Assembly: GCF_019336435.1 (NCBI RefSeq)
Contig: NZ_JAHWXQ010000002.1
Span: forward strand, 1 to 64,000
DNA: 64,000 bases
Origin: Pontibacter populi
GTDB taxonomy: Bacteria > Bacteroidota > Bacteroidia > Cytophagales > Hymenobacteraceae
Direction of reading: 5' to 3'
Of this stretch, positions 34,772 through 44,723 are shown piece by piece. Under the pieces are notes generated by a model, which did not search any database, was not told the origin of the DNA, and was given only the letters and a program-made list of their open reading frames with translations. The first letter of the stretch is position 1. Each line of letters begins with the position of its first letter. The translations under genes were made by a program, and so were the position numbers.

Positions 34772-35581
34772 TTAGGCACTGGCACGGTATTGCAGAAATG
34801 GCCTTACAGATTCTGAATATGCTTTATGCGCTTCAACGGAAGTGATGACGTGATCGGGATATAGCAGCGAAGTTAACTTCCCGCCAAATACACAGCCTGT
34901 ATCAATGTTTATGGTATTGTTGCGCCAGCAGGGTTCATACACCGGTGTGTGGCCATAAACAACTATAGCATGGCCGGTATACTTTGCTGCCCAGTCCAGG
35001 CGTACCGGTAAACCATGCTGATCTGTTTCGCCGGTGGTTGGGCCATATAAACAAAGGTCGCGTACGGAGCGGTTGTGCCTGCCATGTAGGTGTTCAGCCA
35101 GGCCGGCATGTGCAATAACCAACCGCCCCTCGTCCAGCAAAATATGATGCGGAAGATTAGCCAGAAAATCCCGAACCCGTAGTATAAAAGCTGCACTACA
35201 ATGGCTTAGCTGTTCCATGGTAAACTCCAGCCCATGTCGTACCTGTACGTTTCTGCCAATCAGTTTCCGGTATAGTTTATCATCATGATTACCACTTACA
35301 CAAAAAGCCTGTTTCGCTTCCACCATATCCATTACCAGGTGTAATACCTTAGGTGAATCAGGACCACGATCTACCAGATCTCCGACAAACACCGCCTTAT
35401 GGTTAGCAGGAGGCGTAACGTTGAACCTGCTTTCCTTTTTATCAAAATTTACCTGATAGCCAAGCTGCTGAAGTAACTCTACTAACTCATCAAAACAGCC
35501 ATGCACATCCCCGATAATATCAAAAGGGCCATGTGCCGTTGTATGCACCAGGTATCCGCTTAAATCCTTTATCTGAGCCAT
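34772..35581 (-). CDS. PrpE-like calcineurin-fold metallophosphoesterase
   Basis: A protein of about 269 residues with the PPP-type phosphoesterase motifs: FDIIGDVHGC (GDxHG), VFVGDLVDRGPDSP (GDxxDR), VSGNHDDK (GNHD), and IAHAGL/YGHTPVY. The layout resembles PrpE/ApaH-like bis(5'-nucleosyl) tetraphosphatases or Ser/Thr phosphatases. The ATG at 35581 is used because the first six residues of the longer frame begin with TTG. Single minus-strand gene. Confidence 0.85.
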   Translation of the reverse strand: MAQIKDLSGYLVHTTAHGPFDIIGDVHGCFDELVELLQQLGYQVNFDKKESRFNVTPPANHKAVFVGDLVDRGPDSPKVLHLVMDMVEAKQAFCVSGNHDDKLYRKLIGRNVQVRHGLEFTMEQLSHCSAAFILRVRDFLANLPHHILLDEGRLVIAHAGLAEHLHGRHNRSVRDLCLYGPTTGETDQHGLPVRLDWAAKYTGHAIVVYGHTPVYEPCWRNNTINIDTGCVFGGKLTSLLYPDHVITSVEAHKAYSESVRPFLQYRASA

Positions 35582-35681
35582 TCTAATTTTCTCCTTCAAA
35601 CTAAACTATAACTGAAAATACGGTGGTCAGGTTTATGCTTATCGGTTAAATTTATACAGAAACAGGCTTTATTTTATAGAT

Positions 35682-35713
35682 TTTGAACTTAACCGTTACA
35701 ACGTTTACTTTTG
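35682..35713 (+). promoter_or_regulatory. Bacteroidota promoter for the ClC channel gene
   Basis: TTTG (35682-35685), a 20-base spacer and TACTTTTG (35706-35713) give a near-ideal -33/-7 pair about 40 bases before the ATG. Confidence 0.6.
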
Positions 35714-35753
35714 CAGTAGCGTTAACCTGTCTCTGATAGCCTATATCTATTTC

Positions 35754-37532
35754 ATGTCTTACCTCAAGAAGTATAAATTACCGTTGCTCTGGTTGCGCCG
35801 CCACACCTCCAGCCGCGACTTTATGCTTATCTCCAGTGCATTGGTTGGCTTCACGGCAGGTATGGCTGCAGTTATCCTCAAAACAATAGTGCATTACCTG
35901 TACATCATGCTCGCTTATGGTGGCCGCTTGTTCGACCGACCGGTGCTGCTTGTAGTGCTCCCGATCATTGGTATTTTGTTAACTGTGGTAGTTGTGCAGC
36001 TGTTTTTTAAGGGAAAAGTTGAAGGCGGAACAGCTGGTATTCTTTACAGTATTGCCCAAAAGTCAAGTATCGTCAGGCGTAGTAAGATGTATTCTTATGT
36101 GATTACCAGCGGCATTACGGCAGGCTTTGGTGGTTCTGCTGGTCTGGAGTCCCCTATTGTGGTTACAGGCTCTGCTATCGGCTCTAACTTTGGTCGTTCC
36201 TATCACTTAAACTACCGCGAACGAACACTTTTACTTGCCTGTGGTGCAGCAGCCGGTGTAGCAGCTGTGTTTAATGCGCCGGTTGCCGGGGTGCTTTTCG
36301 CTGTCGAGATCCTGCTTACAGATATAAGTATTGCTGCCTTTATACCATTAATGATAGCCGCTGTAGTGGGTACGCTTTGCTCCACGCTCACGTTAGATGA
36401 AGATCTGCTCTTTTATGTAGGGAATGTGGAAGGGTTTAAAGCTGGCAATATTCCTTTTTACATGCTGCTGGGTGCACTTACCGGTCTTATCTCGGTTTAC
36501 TACACCCGAACAGTACACTGGATAGAGAACATATTTGAGCCGCTGTCAGGGAATGTATACAAACGCGCTTTGATAGGTGGTTTATGCCTGGGTTTGCTGA
36601 TCATGCTGTTTCCGCCTCTTTTCGGCCAGGGCTATGAATCGATAAAAATGCTGCAGCGCGACCATGCAGATCTATTGCTGGAAGACAGCTGGCTTAACTT
36701 TTTTGGAACCAACGAGTGGCTGATAGTAGGCTTTACGGGAGCCCTGGCACTGGTGAAAGTAATTGCATCTACGCTCACGATGGCCTCCGGTGGTAAGGGT
36801 GGCAACTTTGGCCCTTCTATGTTCGTGGGTGCATTTGCTGGCTTCTTTTTCTCGAAATTGATTAACCTCACTGAACTGGGAAATGTGCCCATCCATAGTT
36901 TTACAATGGTAGGCATGGCCGGCATACTGAGTGGTGTGATGCATGCACCGTTGATGGGTATTTTCCTGATAGCTGAAATTACAGGTGGTTATACTTTAAT
37001 GATCCCGCTGATGGTTGTATCAGCTACATCGTACGCGGTAGTAAAGTATTTTGAGCCTTATTCCCTGGAAGCAAAGAAGCTCGCGCAAAGAGGCGAACTG
37101 TTAACGCACAACAAAGACACAACCGTATTGCGCATCATGAAGATCAGGCATTTGATCGAAACCGAATTTCAACCTGTAAGCCCCGATGCAACCTTGCGCG
37201 AACTTGTAGAAGTAATAGCCCATTCCCGACGCAACCTCTTCCCGGTAGTAAATACAAAAGGAACACTTGAAGGAATCATACTGCTGGAAGATATCCGGGA
37301 GATCATGTTTAAAACCGACAAATATGATCTTGTGAAAACCAAAGAGCTGATGGTAAAGCCTCCTGTACTGGTACAGCACGATGATAGCATGGCGGAAGTA
37401 ATGAAGAAATTTGACGAGTCCGGTGCCTGGAATCTACCCGTAGTGGAAGGCGAGAAATACCTTGGCTTTGTTTCTAAATCAAGCATTTTCACCAAGTACA
37501 GAAAGCTCCTGATCAAAACCACTAACGTTTAA
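35754..37532 (+). CDS. ClC-family chloride channel/antiporter with CBS domains
   Basis: A 592-residue membrane protein. Residues 25-430 hold about 10-12 hydrophobic helices with ClC motifs: GGTAGI, GSAGLESPIVV (the Glu of GLESP aligns with the gating Glu of GREGP), and GKGGNFGPSMFVGA. The C-terminal 150 residues form two CBS domains (FQPVSPDATLRELVEV; LVQHDDSMAEVMKKF), which bind nucleotides in related proteins. Transports chloride, perhaps in exchange for protons. Single gene. Confidence 0.92.
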   Translation: MSYLKKYKLPLLWLRRHTSSRDFMLISSALVGFTAGMAAVILKTIVHYLYIMLAYGGRLFDRPVLLVVLPIIGILLTVVVVQLFFKGKVEGGTAGILYSIAQKSSIVRRSKMYSYVITSGITAGFGGSAGLESPIVVTGSAIGSNFGRSYHLNYRERTLLLACGAAAGVAAVFNAPVAGVLFAVEILLTDISIAAFIPLMIAAVVGTLCSTLTLDEDLLFYVGNVEGFKAGNIPFYMLLGALTGLISVYYTRTVHWIENIFEPLSGNVYKRALIGGLCLGLLIMLFPPLFGQGYESIKMLQRDHADLLLEDSWLNFFGTNEWLIVGFTGALALVKVIASTLTMASGGKGGNFGPSMFVGAFAGFFFSKLINLTELGNVPIHSFTMVGMAGILSGVMHAPLMGIFLIAEITGGYTLMIPLMVVSATSYAVVKYFEPYSLEAKKLAQRGELLTHNKDTTVLRIMKIRHLIETEFQPVSPDATLRELVEVIAHSRRNLFPVVNTKGTLEGIILLEDIREIMFKTDKYDLVKTKELMVKPPVLVQHDDSMAEVMKKFDESGAWNLPVVEGEKYLGFVSKSSIFTKYRKLLIKTTNV

Positions 37533-37652
37533 GAATACATAGTTTTGACAGTTGCCTGTTAAGCGCAACTATAGTTTTGATTTACAGATGGTTTTAACCT
37601 CTGCCTTGTTTTTCGTACCTTAGAATTAGCCTGTAAACCAACTATACCTGTC

Positions 37653-38816
37653 ATGCAGCATAAAGAATTATCAGACCTTTCAGAACTTGTAAAACTCCGC
37701 CAGGAACTTCACAAGTATCCCGATCTTTCAGGTCAGGAATCAGAAACAGCAGCACGAATTGTAAAACATCTGCAAAACTATAATCCGGATAAAATTTATA
37801 CCCAGTTGGGAGGTACCGGTGTTGCAGCTGTTTTTTATGGCGAAAAACCCGATGGCCCTACCATACTCTTCAGAGCTGAACTGGATGCACTGCCAATTGT
37901 TGAAACGAACGAAGATCTAAACTATAGATCTGTAAGAGAAGGCACCAGTCATAAGTGCGGTCACGACGGGCATATGGCCATACTTACGGCCTTAGGAAGT
38001 TTACTTCATCAGAAACGGTCAGCAAGTGGAAAAGTAATTTTACTCTACCAACCTGCCGAGGAAACCGGAGCAGGTGCCTGGGCTGTTTTGCAGGACTCCC
38101 GGTTTGAGACAGGATTAAAACCTGATTATGTATTTGCATTACATAACATACCCGGTAAGCCCATGCACCAGGTTATAGTTCGGGAAGATGTCTTTGCGCC
38201 AGCTTCGACAGGTATGATCGTGGAATTACACGGAAAATCATCTCACGCAGCTGAACCTGAAAACGGCCTAAATCCGGGGTTGGCGATGGCTGAAATTATA
38301 GTTGCGTTTAATGAAATCATCAGCAATAAAGAGCAGTTCCAGGACCTTGCATTACTGACGGTGATACATGCACGATTAGGAGAAGTTGCTTTTGGAACAA
38401 ACCCGGGTTTTGCAACCGTTATGGCAACACTTCGCTCCTACCAACCTACTGATATGCAGCGTTTAAAAGAACTTACGCAGCAATGTGTGCAGCAAATAGC
38501 AGCTAACTATAAGCTTACTTATAACATCAGTTTTATAGAAGATTTTCCGGCCACTGTTAACCATTCGGATCAGGTGCAATCAATTCGGAAAGCGGCTGCA
38601 AACCTCGAACTTGATGTGCAGGAAGCCGTACAGCCCTTCAGGTGGTCAGAAGATTTCGGCCATTTTACAGCCAGGTATAAAGGTGCATTTTTCGGACTTG
38701 GTTCTGGTACCCAGCAACCGCAACTGCACCATGCTGATTATGATTTTCCGGACGAACTTATACCAACTGGCGCGGCCATGTTCTACGGCATCATTCAGCA
38801 GATCCTGAATAAATAA
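37653..38816 (+). CDS. M20D-type amidohydrolase (hippurate/IAA-amino acid hydrolase-like)
   Basis: A 387-residue metallo-amidohydrolase: RQELHKYPDLSGQE at the start, KCGHDGHMAIL near 107-117 (metal His/Asp), and LLYQPAEETGAGA near 132. The C-terminal HHADYDFPDE is standard. M20D enzymes cleave N-acyl amino acids and can deacetylate diaminopimelate derivatives. Alanine racemase follows after 6 bases on the same strand, so the two may be an operon related to the peptidoglycan or D-amino acid supply. Confidence 0.88.
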   Translation: MQHKELSDLSELVKLRQELHKYPDLSGQESETAARIVKHLQNYNPDKIYTQLGGTGVAAVFYGEKPDGPTILFRAELDALPIVETNEDLNYRSVREGTSHKCGHDGHMAILTALGSLLHQKRSASGKVILLYQPAEETGAGAWAVLQDSRFETGLKPDYVFALHNIPGKPMHQVIVREDVFAPASTGMIVELHGKSSHAAEPENGLNPGLAMAEIIVAFNEIISNKEQFQDLALLTVIHARLGEVAFGTNPGFATVMATLRSYQPTDMQRLKELTQQCVQQIAANYKLTYNISFIEDFPATVNHSDQVQSIRKAAANLELDVQEAVQPFRWSEDFGHFTARYKGAFFGLGSGTQQPQLHHADYDFPDELIPTGAAMFYGIIQQILNK

Positions 38817-38822
38817 CGCAGT

Positions 38823-39974
38823 ATGTTCCATAGCTCTTACATTGAGATCAGCAGAACCGCTTTACAAAACAACATCAATTTTATAAGGAATGAGATCGGG
38901 CCGCAGGTGCGCTTATCTTCTGTGGTTAAAGGCAATGCGTACGGCCACGGAATTGAGCAGTTTGCTTCATTAGCCCAGGAATGTGGTGTAGATCATTTCT
39001 CTGTTTTCAGTGCCGACGAAGCGCTGCGCCTGCATCAGTCGCTGCCCCGGCCAGCAACCACGCTGATAATGGGTTATATTGACGATCCTGAGCTGGAATG
39101 GGCAATTCAGAATGACATAGAATTCTTTATTTTTGAACCCGATCGGTTGACCAAAGCCGCTGAGGTTGCCAGGAAGCTCGGTAAAAAAGCAAAGATCCAC
39201 CTGGAACTGGAAACCGGTATGAACCGCACCGGTTTCGATAAAGCCACGTTAGCACAGGCTAGCAAGCTACTGGATGATAAAAAAGAAGATGTAGAGTTAA
39301 TAGCTATTTGCACACACTTTGCAGGAGCTGAAAGTTTCCAGAACCACGAGCGTATCCTAACACAGCAACAGAATTTCCAGGATTTACTAAAACAACTGAT
39401 CAACTCCGGACACACTCCCAACCAATTACATTCGGCCTGTTCTGCTGCAATGATTTCATATCCCGAAACGCATATGGATATGGTTCGCATCGGCATTATG
39501 CAGTATGGCTTTTGGCCTAGCCCGGAAACGTATAGTCATTATTTTAGCCAGCATTCGCTTAAAAAAGACCCCTTGCGTCGCCTCATTAACTGGAAAAGCC
39601 GCATCATGAGCCTTAAGTCTATTTCTAAAGGCGAATATGTAGGATATGGTAGCTCGTATCAAACACCGCGCGACATGACACTGGCTATAATTCCGGTTGG
39701 TTATGGCTGGGGTTACAGTCGCTCGCTCAGTAACCAGGGCAAAGTACTTATAAAAGGAGTTCGCACTGCTGTAGTAGGCATTGTAAACATGAACGTGATG
39801 ATGGTGGATGTAACAGATATTCCTGGAGTGCAGAAAGACGATGAAGTAGTATTGCTCGGCTCACAGGGCGATGAAAGCATAACCGTTGCCTCCTTTGCAG
39901 AACTTAGTACACAGCTAAACTATGAGTTACTTACACGCCTTCCATCCAATATTCCACGCCTGGTAATCGATTAA
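38823..39974 (+). CDS. alr: Alanine racemase
   Basis: A 383-residue PLP-dependent racemase converting L- to D-alanine for cell wall synthesis. The PLP lysine lies in SSVVKGNAYGHGIEQF near 36-47, and the second catalytic Tyr lies in VGYGSSYQTPRDM near 278. The C-terminal beta domain ends RLPSNIPRLVID, typical for Alr. Six bases after the M20 gene. A distinct racemase-family gene lies at 32779-33849, so two fold-III PLP enzymes occur in this window. Confidence 0.94.
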   Translation: MFHSSYIEISRTALQNNINFIRNEIGPQVRLSSVVKGNAYGHGIEQFASLAQECGVDHFSVFSADEALRLHQSLPRPATTLIMGYIDDPELEWAIQNDIEFFIFEPDRLTKAAEVARKLGKKAKIHLELETGMNRTGFDKATLAQASKLLDDKKEDVELIAICTHFAGAESFQNHERILTQQQNFQDLLKQLINSGHTPNQLHSACSAAMISYPETHMDMVRIGIMQYGFWPSPETYSHYFSQHSLKKDPLRRLINWKSRIMSLKSISKGEYVGYGSSYQTPRDMTLAIIPVGYGWGYSRSLSNQGKVLIKGVRTAVVGIVNMNVMMVDVTDIPGVQKDDEVVLLGSQGDESITVASFAELSTQLNYELLTRLPSNIPRLVID

Positions 39975-40178
39975 ACTATAGCTTTCAATACACCCCAGCA
40001 TATAGTTGCACAAGCTTAATCAAATACAGAAAACAGTTAAGTCTGTTCTTACTCGCTATAGTTTTAGATGGCGTAAAGTTGACTAATCTCTTATTGTTTA
40101 GCAGGCTTAACAGGAACTATATCCTCTCATTTAAATATTTCGAAGGGCTTTTAAATAATAATAAAAACAACTACTTTT

Positions 40179-40194
40179 ATGAACAAACGTTCAT
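40179..40194 (+). promoter_or_regulatory. Inverted repeat, probable TetR-type operator
   Basis: ATGAAC (40179-40184), four bases, then GTTCAT (40189-40194) form an inverted repeat 8 bases before the TetR-family ATG, next to the promoter-like TACTTTTA. This is a typical autoregulatory operator. Confidence 0.55.
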
Positions 40195-40201
40195 TCATAA
40201 T

Positions 40202-40762
40202 ATGAAAGTCACACAGGAGAAGCGCGAACAAAGTATTAACACAATGGTAGACACTGCCTTAACCCTGTTTTCTGAGCAAGGCTACGATGCTACTTCTATC
40301 AGAACCATAGCCCAGCGTGCAGGTATTTCCCTGGGATTGATGTACAATTATTTTAAAAGCAAAGAAGAACTGCTGGTTGAGATTTGCAGAAGAGGCGCTT
40401 CAGATGTTCGTGTTTCGTTTGAGCAGGTATCTCCTGAATGGCAAAAAATGTCAGCTATAGAACGGCACATCCGCCAGACAGTAAAGATTCTGAAAGAGAA
40501 AAAAGATTTCTGGAAGTTAATACATGGTATCAGAATGCAGTCTGAAGTGGTGCAGCGACTGAGTGCAGAAATGAAAGAACAAACAGCTTACGTAGAAACA
40601 CAGATCAGGCAGAACCTGATTGAGGCGGGTATTCCTTTTCCGGAGCTGGAAGCAAAACTTTACTTTGCCTCTTTAGACGGGCTTGCACAGCATTATTTAC
40701 TCCACGATAATTATCCGATTGATGATGTAGCCACCTTACTCATTATGAAGTATAAAAGATAA
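40202..40762 (+). CDS. TetR/AcrR-family transcriptional regulator
   Basis: A repressor of about 186 residues. The N-terminal helix-turn-helix (ALTLFSEQGYDATSIRTIAQRAGISLGLMYNYFKSKEEL, spanning residues ~16-54) is a canonical TetR DNA-binding domain, and the C-terminal ligand domain has no family-specific residue that I recognise. The ATG at 40202 is chosen since the longer frame crosses the operator and promoter-like DNA. The alpha/beta hydrolase follows 49 bases on the same strand and may be its regulated partner. Confidence 0.88.
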   Translation: MKVTQEKREQSINTMVDTALTLFSEQGYDATSIRTIAQRAGISLGLMYNYFKSKEELLVEICRRGASDVRVSFEQVSPEWQKMSAIERHIRQTVKILKEKKDFWKLIHGIRMQSEVVQRLSAEMKEQTAYVETQIRQNLIEAGIPFPELEAKLYFASLDGLAQHYLLHDNYPIDDVATLLIMKYKR

Positions 40763-40811
40763 TGCTGCTTTGAGGTTAATTTAACAGGCTGCAACTATAG
40801 ATCAAGTAACT

Positions 40812-41681
40812 ATGAACTCTCCGAAATGGCTCGACCGAATCCTCTATCCTTTTGCACACCATACGCTTGATTTACCGGCAGGCAGAATGCATTATGTAGA
40901 TGAGGGTCAAGGTGATCCGATTGTATTTGCGCATGGCACGCCCACCTGGTCGTTTGTGTGGCGACAACAAATAAAAGCTTTAAGCCGGAACTTCCGCTGC
41001 ATTGCCGCTGATCATCTTGGCTTCGGCTTATCTGCTAAACCGGCTGACTTTGCATACACTCCCGAAGCGCATGCCGATAACCTGGAGCAGCTTATCGAGC
41101 ATTTGCAGTTAAAGAATATTACATTGGTGGTACATGATTTTGGTGGCCCGATTGGTTTACCGTACGCACTGCGTCACCCTGAAAACGTAAAAAATCTGGT
41201 GATCCTGAATACCTGGATGTGGAGCTTGGAAGAAGAGAAAAAGATCATGAAGATAAGCCGGTTTATGGCTGGAGGCGTGGGCAGGTTCCTGTACTTACAG
41301 TTAGGTTTCTCCGCTAATTTTCTGCTCCCACAAGGCTATCATGAGAGCAAACACCTTACTAAGGATATCAAACTACATTACCAGAAACCTCTTTCTACAT
41401 CAGAGAATCGCATAGGTACCTGGATGTTCGCCAAAGCCCTGCACGAGTCTGCTCCTTATTTTGAGGAACTATGGCAGCAGCGCGATAAACTGCGAACTAT
41501 AAAAAAGCTTTTTGTATGGGGCGAGAAAGATAAACTTTTACCGGTACACTTTTTAGAACGCTGGCAACAGGCATTTCCGGAAGCTAAAACTATAAAATAT
41601 AAGGCTGGTCATTTTGTGCAGGAAGAACGCGGTGGCGAAGTGGCCGATGCGATCGCTTCCTTTATCAGAACCGCAGTTTAA
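40812..41681 (+). CDS. Alpha/beta hydrolase, haloalkane dehalogenase-like
   Basis: A 289-residue alpha/beta-hydrolase-fold enzyme. The oxyanion motif is HGTPTWSFVWR near 37, and the nucleophile motif VVHDFGGPIGLP near 112 has Asp instead of Ser. His in AGHFVQEE near 268 completes the triad. An Asp nucleophile in HDFGG with HGTPTW is typical of the haloalkane dehalogenase/epoxide hydrolase group. Whether it dehalogenates cannot be told. Likely controlled by the adjacent TetR. Confidence 0.82.
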   Translation: MNSPKWLDRILYPFAHHTLDLPAGRMHYVDEGQGDPIVFAHGTPTWSFVWRQQIKALSRNFRCIAADHLGFGLSAKPADFAYTPEAHADNLEQLIEHLQLKNITLVVHDFGGPIGLPYALRHPENVKNLVILNTWMWSLEEEKKIMKISRFMAGGVGRFLYLQLGFSANFLLPQGYHESKHLTKDIKLHYQKPLSTSENRIGTWMFAKALHESAPYFEELWQQRDKLRTIKKLFVWGEKDKLLPVHFLERWQQAFPEAKTIKYKAGHFVQEERGGEVADAIASFIRTAV

Positions 41682-41760
41682 GGTTGATTGAACACACTTG
41701 TTAGGCAGGAAAGCTATCCTCCTAATTCGAATTCATCCGATTAAGTCTGCGGTTCCTGGG

Positions 41761-42369
41761 TTATTTCTTCTGATGACGCTCCTTCAGTACAGCCACCACA
41801 TCGGCCAATTCCAGTCCGGACGCAGACAGAAGTACAAGTAAGTGGTAAAGCAGATCAGCAGCTTCGCCTTTCATGGTATCGGTTTTGCCAGCCACAGCAT
41901 CAATCACAGTTTCAACGGCCTCCTCTCCTACTTTCTGGGCTATTTTGTTCACGCCCTTATCAAACAGGAAATTGGTATATGAACCTTCTAACGGTGAAAT
42001 CTTCCGTTGATGAATCACTTCCTCCAGTTGCGCAATAAACTGTATAGCTATTACTCTTTTCGCTGAGGCTTCTTCCCCAAAGCAGCTTGTGCTTCCGGTA
42101 TGACAAGTCGGGCCGCTTGGTTTCACTTTTATCAGCAGCGAATCGTTATCGCAGTCTTCTACTATAGTTACTACCTGCAACGTGTTGCCCGAAGTTTCAC
42201 CTTTGGTCCAGAGGCGGTTTTTGGATCGGGAGAAGAAGGTGACCAGCCCCTCCTGCTTTGTTTTCTCCAATGCTTCCTGGTTCATGTAACCCAGCATCAG
42301 CACCTGGCTGGTCTGCTCATCCTGTATAATTGCGGGAACTAGTCCGCCCATTTTATCAAAATCCAACAT
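41761..42369 (-). CDS. hisIE: Bifunctional phosphoribosyl-AMP cyclohydrolase/phosphoribosyl-ATP pyrophosphatase
   Basis: A 202-residue HisIE fusion. N-terminal HisI: VLMLGYMNQEAL, FFSRSKNRLWTKGETSGN, and HTGSTSCFG near 88-96 with metal cysteines. C-terminal HisE: SYTNFLFDKGVNKIAQKVGEEAVETVIDA with the helix-rich Glu-pair motif. Catalyses histidine steps 2 and 3. Separated from hisF by 145 bases that carry a dispersed repeat (42422-42480). Confidence 0.95.
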   Translation of the reverse strand: MLDFDKMGGLVPAIIQDEQTSQVLMLGYMNQEALEKTKQEGLVTFFSRSKNRLWTKGETSGNTLQVVTIVEDCDNDSLLIKVKPSGPTCHTGSTSCFGEEASAKRVIAIQFIAQLEEVIHQRKISPLEGSYTNFLFDKGVNKIAQKVGEEAVETVIDAVAGKTDTMKGEAADLLYHLLVLLSASGLELADVVAVLKERHQKK

Positions 42370-42421
42370 CTTATAGTTAGAAAGTTTAGAAGTTAAAAAG
42401 TTAGAAGGTTGTCCTCTAATT

Positions 42422-42480
42422 TGGCGCGAAAATCATTTTCATGCCTTACTATAGACGCGAATCTGATATTCGCTTTTATA
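42422..42480 (+). repeat. Dispersed 59-base intergenic element, copy A
   Basis: Begins TGGCGCGAAAATCATTTTC, passes CTATAG, and ends with GCGAATCTGATATTCGC and TTTTATA. It contains two small palindromes (GAAAATCATTTTC; GCGAAT/ATTCGC). Nearly identical to copy B at 44595-44653 and shares its plan with copy C at 47234-47282. Lies within the his operon between hisF and hisIE. Confidence 0.75.
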
Positions 42481-42514
42481 AATTGACACAGAAGTAACTT
42501 CCGAGCCAGTTCAA

Positions 42515-43273
42515 TTATATCCTTTCGTCCACGCCCTGGGTTTTCAGGAAATGCTTTAAGTCTGGAATATCCAGTTCGCGGAAGTGAAACAGACTAGCAG
42601 CTAAGGCAGCGTCAGCATTTGCTAACTGAAAAGCGTCTGCAAAGTGCTGCATTGTTCCGGCCCCACCTGAGGCAATAACAGGAACAGATACCGCTTCAGA
42701 AACTGCCTTGGTAATATCCAGCGCGAAGCCGGCTTTGGTACCATCATTGTTCATGCTGGTCAGTAAAATTTCTCCTGCTCCCAGGTCCACTACTTTTCTA
42801 GCCCAGTCTATAGTTGCGTGTTCGGTTTCTATAGTTCCGGCGCGGGTATACACTTTCCAGCCGCTGGCATCGGTATATTTTGTGTCGATGGCAACGGTAA
42901 CGCACTGACTGCCGAAATGCCTTGCCAGTTCTTCTACCAACTGCGGATTTTTAATGGCTGATGAATTGATAGAGACCTTGTCGGCACCGTTCTGCAACAG
43001 CACTTCCACGTCTTCTACAGCACCAATGCCACCGCCTACGGTAAACGGAATATCGATGTGGCGTGCAATGTCGCGAACCAGTTCAGCAAAGGTTTTGCGA
43101 CCCTCGTTGGTGGCTGTAATATCCAGGAAAACAAGTTCGTCAGCTCCTTGTTGTGCATACCATTTCGCCAGTTCCACCGGGTCGCCGGCATCGCGGATAT
43201 TCTCGAACTGCACGCCTTTTACACAACGGCCATCTTTAATATCGAGGCAGGGAATAATGCGTTTGGTTAACAT
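42515..43273 (-). CDS. hisF: Imidazole glycerol phosphate synthase cyclase subunit
   Basis: A 252-residue TIM barrel that acts with HisH. Opening [15 protein letters not shown] (catalytic Asp11), VAIDTKYTD in the middle (Asp near 130), and ASGGAG near the phosphate site. Its ATG overlaps the hisA stop by 7 bases. Confidence 0.97.
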   Translation of the reverse strand: MLTKRIIPCLDIKDGRCVKGVQFENIRDAGDPVELAKWYAQQGADELVFLDITATNEGRKTFAELVRDIARHIDIPFTVGGGIGAVEDVEVLLQNGADKVSINSSAIKNPQLVEELARHFGSQCVTVAIDTKYTDASGWKVYTRAGTIETEHATIDWARKVVDLGAGEILLTSMNNDGTKAGFALDITKAVSEAVSVPVIASGGAGTMQHFADAFQLANADAALAASLFHFRELDIPDLKHFLKTQGVDERI

Positions 43274-43989
43274 ATAAATCGCGCTAAATCTTTTAATGAA
43301 ATGGTGCCTTCGTAAATGGCTTTGCCGATGATGGCTCCTTTTACGCCAATTTCCTGCAGTTCCTCCAGGTCGGCTATAGTTGTCACGCCGCCACTGGCAA
43401 TAATATCTGCTTCTGGCAACGTTAATTTAAGGTGGCGGTAGGTGTTAATGGATGGCCCCTGTAGTTTGCCGTCTTTGCTTACATCGGTGCAGATAAACAG
43501 CCTCGCTCCTGTTTGTACATACCCCGAAATAAAGTCCTGTAGCGGGTACTTGCTCTCTTCGGTCCAGGCACTGATGGCAATATTGGTCCCTTTAAAATCT
43601 GCTCCGATGATGATCTTTTCAGGACCGTACTTTAACAACCAGCTTTTAACTGTTTCAGGTTCGCGTACCGCTATACTTCCGGCCGTGATCTGCGCAGCCC
43701 CCGCATTAAAAGCCTGTTGCACCGCCTCATCCGCCTGCAAACCACCACCAAAATCTATAGTTAGTCCGGTATTATTAGCTATCGTTTCCAGTACGGCCAG
43801 GTTCACAGGCTTTCGGGCCCGGGCACCATCCAGATCCACCAAGTGCAGTCGTTTAATGCCACTGGCTTCGAATCGTTTAGCTACCTCCAGCGGATTGCTG
43901 TCATAGGTGGTTTGCTGGGCAAAATCGCCTTCTGTCAGGCGCACACATTGGCCGCCGATCAGGTCTATGGCTGGGATGATCTCCATCAT
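43267..43989 (-). CDS. hisA: ProFAR isomerase
   Basis: A 240-residue barrel isomerising ProFAR to PRFAR. Opening [14 protein letters not shown] (catalytic Asp), [11 protein letters not shown], and [12 protein letters not shown] with the second Asp; ASGGVTTI phosphate site. Its start overlaps the hisH stop (ATGA-type overlap), so the three genes are translationally linked. Confidence 0.97.
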   Translation of the reverse strand: MMEIIPAIDLIGGQCVRLTEGDFAQQTTYDSNPLEVAKRFEASGIKRLHLVDLDGARARKPVNLAVLETIANNTGLTIDFGGGLQADEAVQQAFNAGAAQITAGSIAVREPETVKSWLLKYGPEKIIIGADFKGTNIAISAWTEESKYPLQDFISGYVQTGARLFICTDVSKDGKLQGPSINTYRHLKLTLPEADIIASGGVTTIADLEELQEIGVKGAIIGKAIYEGTISLKDLARFIC

Positions 43990-44567
43990 ATGGCAAGGAA
44001 GTTTTTAAGTATCTGAGAACCGGCAGCTCCGCTCTTTTCGGGGTGAAACTGCGCTGCATAAAAGTTTTTATAGTTGAGAGCCGCCGAAAAGGGCTCTGGG
44101 TAAGAAGTCTGGGCAATCGTATACTCACTTAAAGGCACATAATAGCTGTGCACATAATAGGCGTACTCCTTCTCCTGCAAACCATCAAACAATGGCGACT
44201 GTAGTTTCTCCAACTGGTTCCAGCCCATGTGCGGTACTTTCAGCTCTGTTTCGAAATGTTTTACGGGCAGCGGAATGATGTTGAGTAGCTCAGTGTCGCC
44301 TTCTTCGGAGTGCTGGCACAGGAGCTGCATGCCCAGGCAAACACCAAAAAACGGTTGTTCCAGCGTTGGCAGCAACTTATCCAGGTTGCGAGCTCTTAGT
44401 TGTGCCATTGCCGAAGCTGCCTGTCCCACACCCGGGAAGATCACTTTATCAGCAGCTTTTATAGTTTCGGCATCGGCGCTCAGCGTGGCCTGCACACCCA
44501 GCCGTTCCAATGCAAACTGCACTGACTGCACATTGCCAGCTTTGTAATCAACTATAACTAGATTCAT
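43986..44567 (-). CDS. hisH: Imidazole glycerol phosphate synthase glutaminase subunit
   Basis: A 193-residue class-I amidotransferase. Nucleophile in FFGVCLGMQLLCQ near 77-82 and the His-Glu pair in QFHPEKSG near 176. Supplies ammonia to HisF. First gene of the hisH-A-F-IE operon; its upstream region contains the attenuator described separately. Confidence 0.97.
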   Translation of the reverse strand: MNLVIVDYKAGNVQSVQFALERLGVQATLSADAETIKAADKVIFPGVGQAASAMAQLRARNLDKLLPTLEQPFFGVCLGMQLLCQHSEEGDTELLNIIPLPVKHFETELKVPHMGWNQLEKLQSPLFDGLQEKEYAYYVHSYYVPLSEYTIAQTSYPEPFSAALNYKNFYAAQFHPEKSGAAGSQILKNFLAI

Positions 44568-44594
44568 TTAGTTAAAAGTTAAGAGTTAAAATCC

Positions 44595-44653
44595 TGGCGC
44601 GAAAATCAATTTCGTGCCTTACTATAGTTGCGAATCTGAGATTCGCTTTTATA
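44595..44653 (+). repeat. Dispersed 59-base intergenic element, copy B
   Basis: Almost the same as copy A: TGGCGCGAAAATCAATTTC, then CTATAG, then the perfect odd palindrome GCGAATCTGAGATTCGC and TTTTATA. Sits in the hisH leader between the attenuator terminator and the gene start. Confidence 0.75.
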
Positions 44654-44723
44654 TTCCTTCTACATAAAGTCTAAAGCTTAATCCTGTTAATATTTTAATC
44701 CTGTAAATCCTGATTCAGACAAA

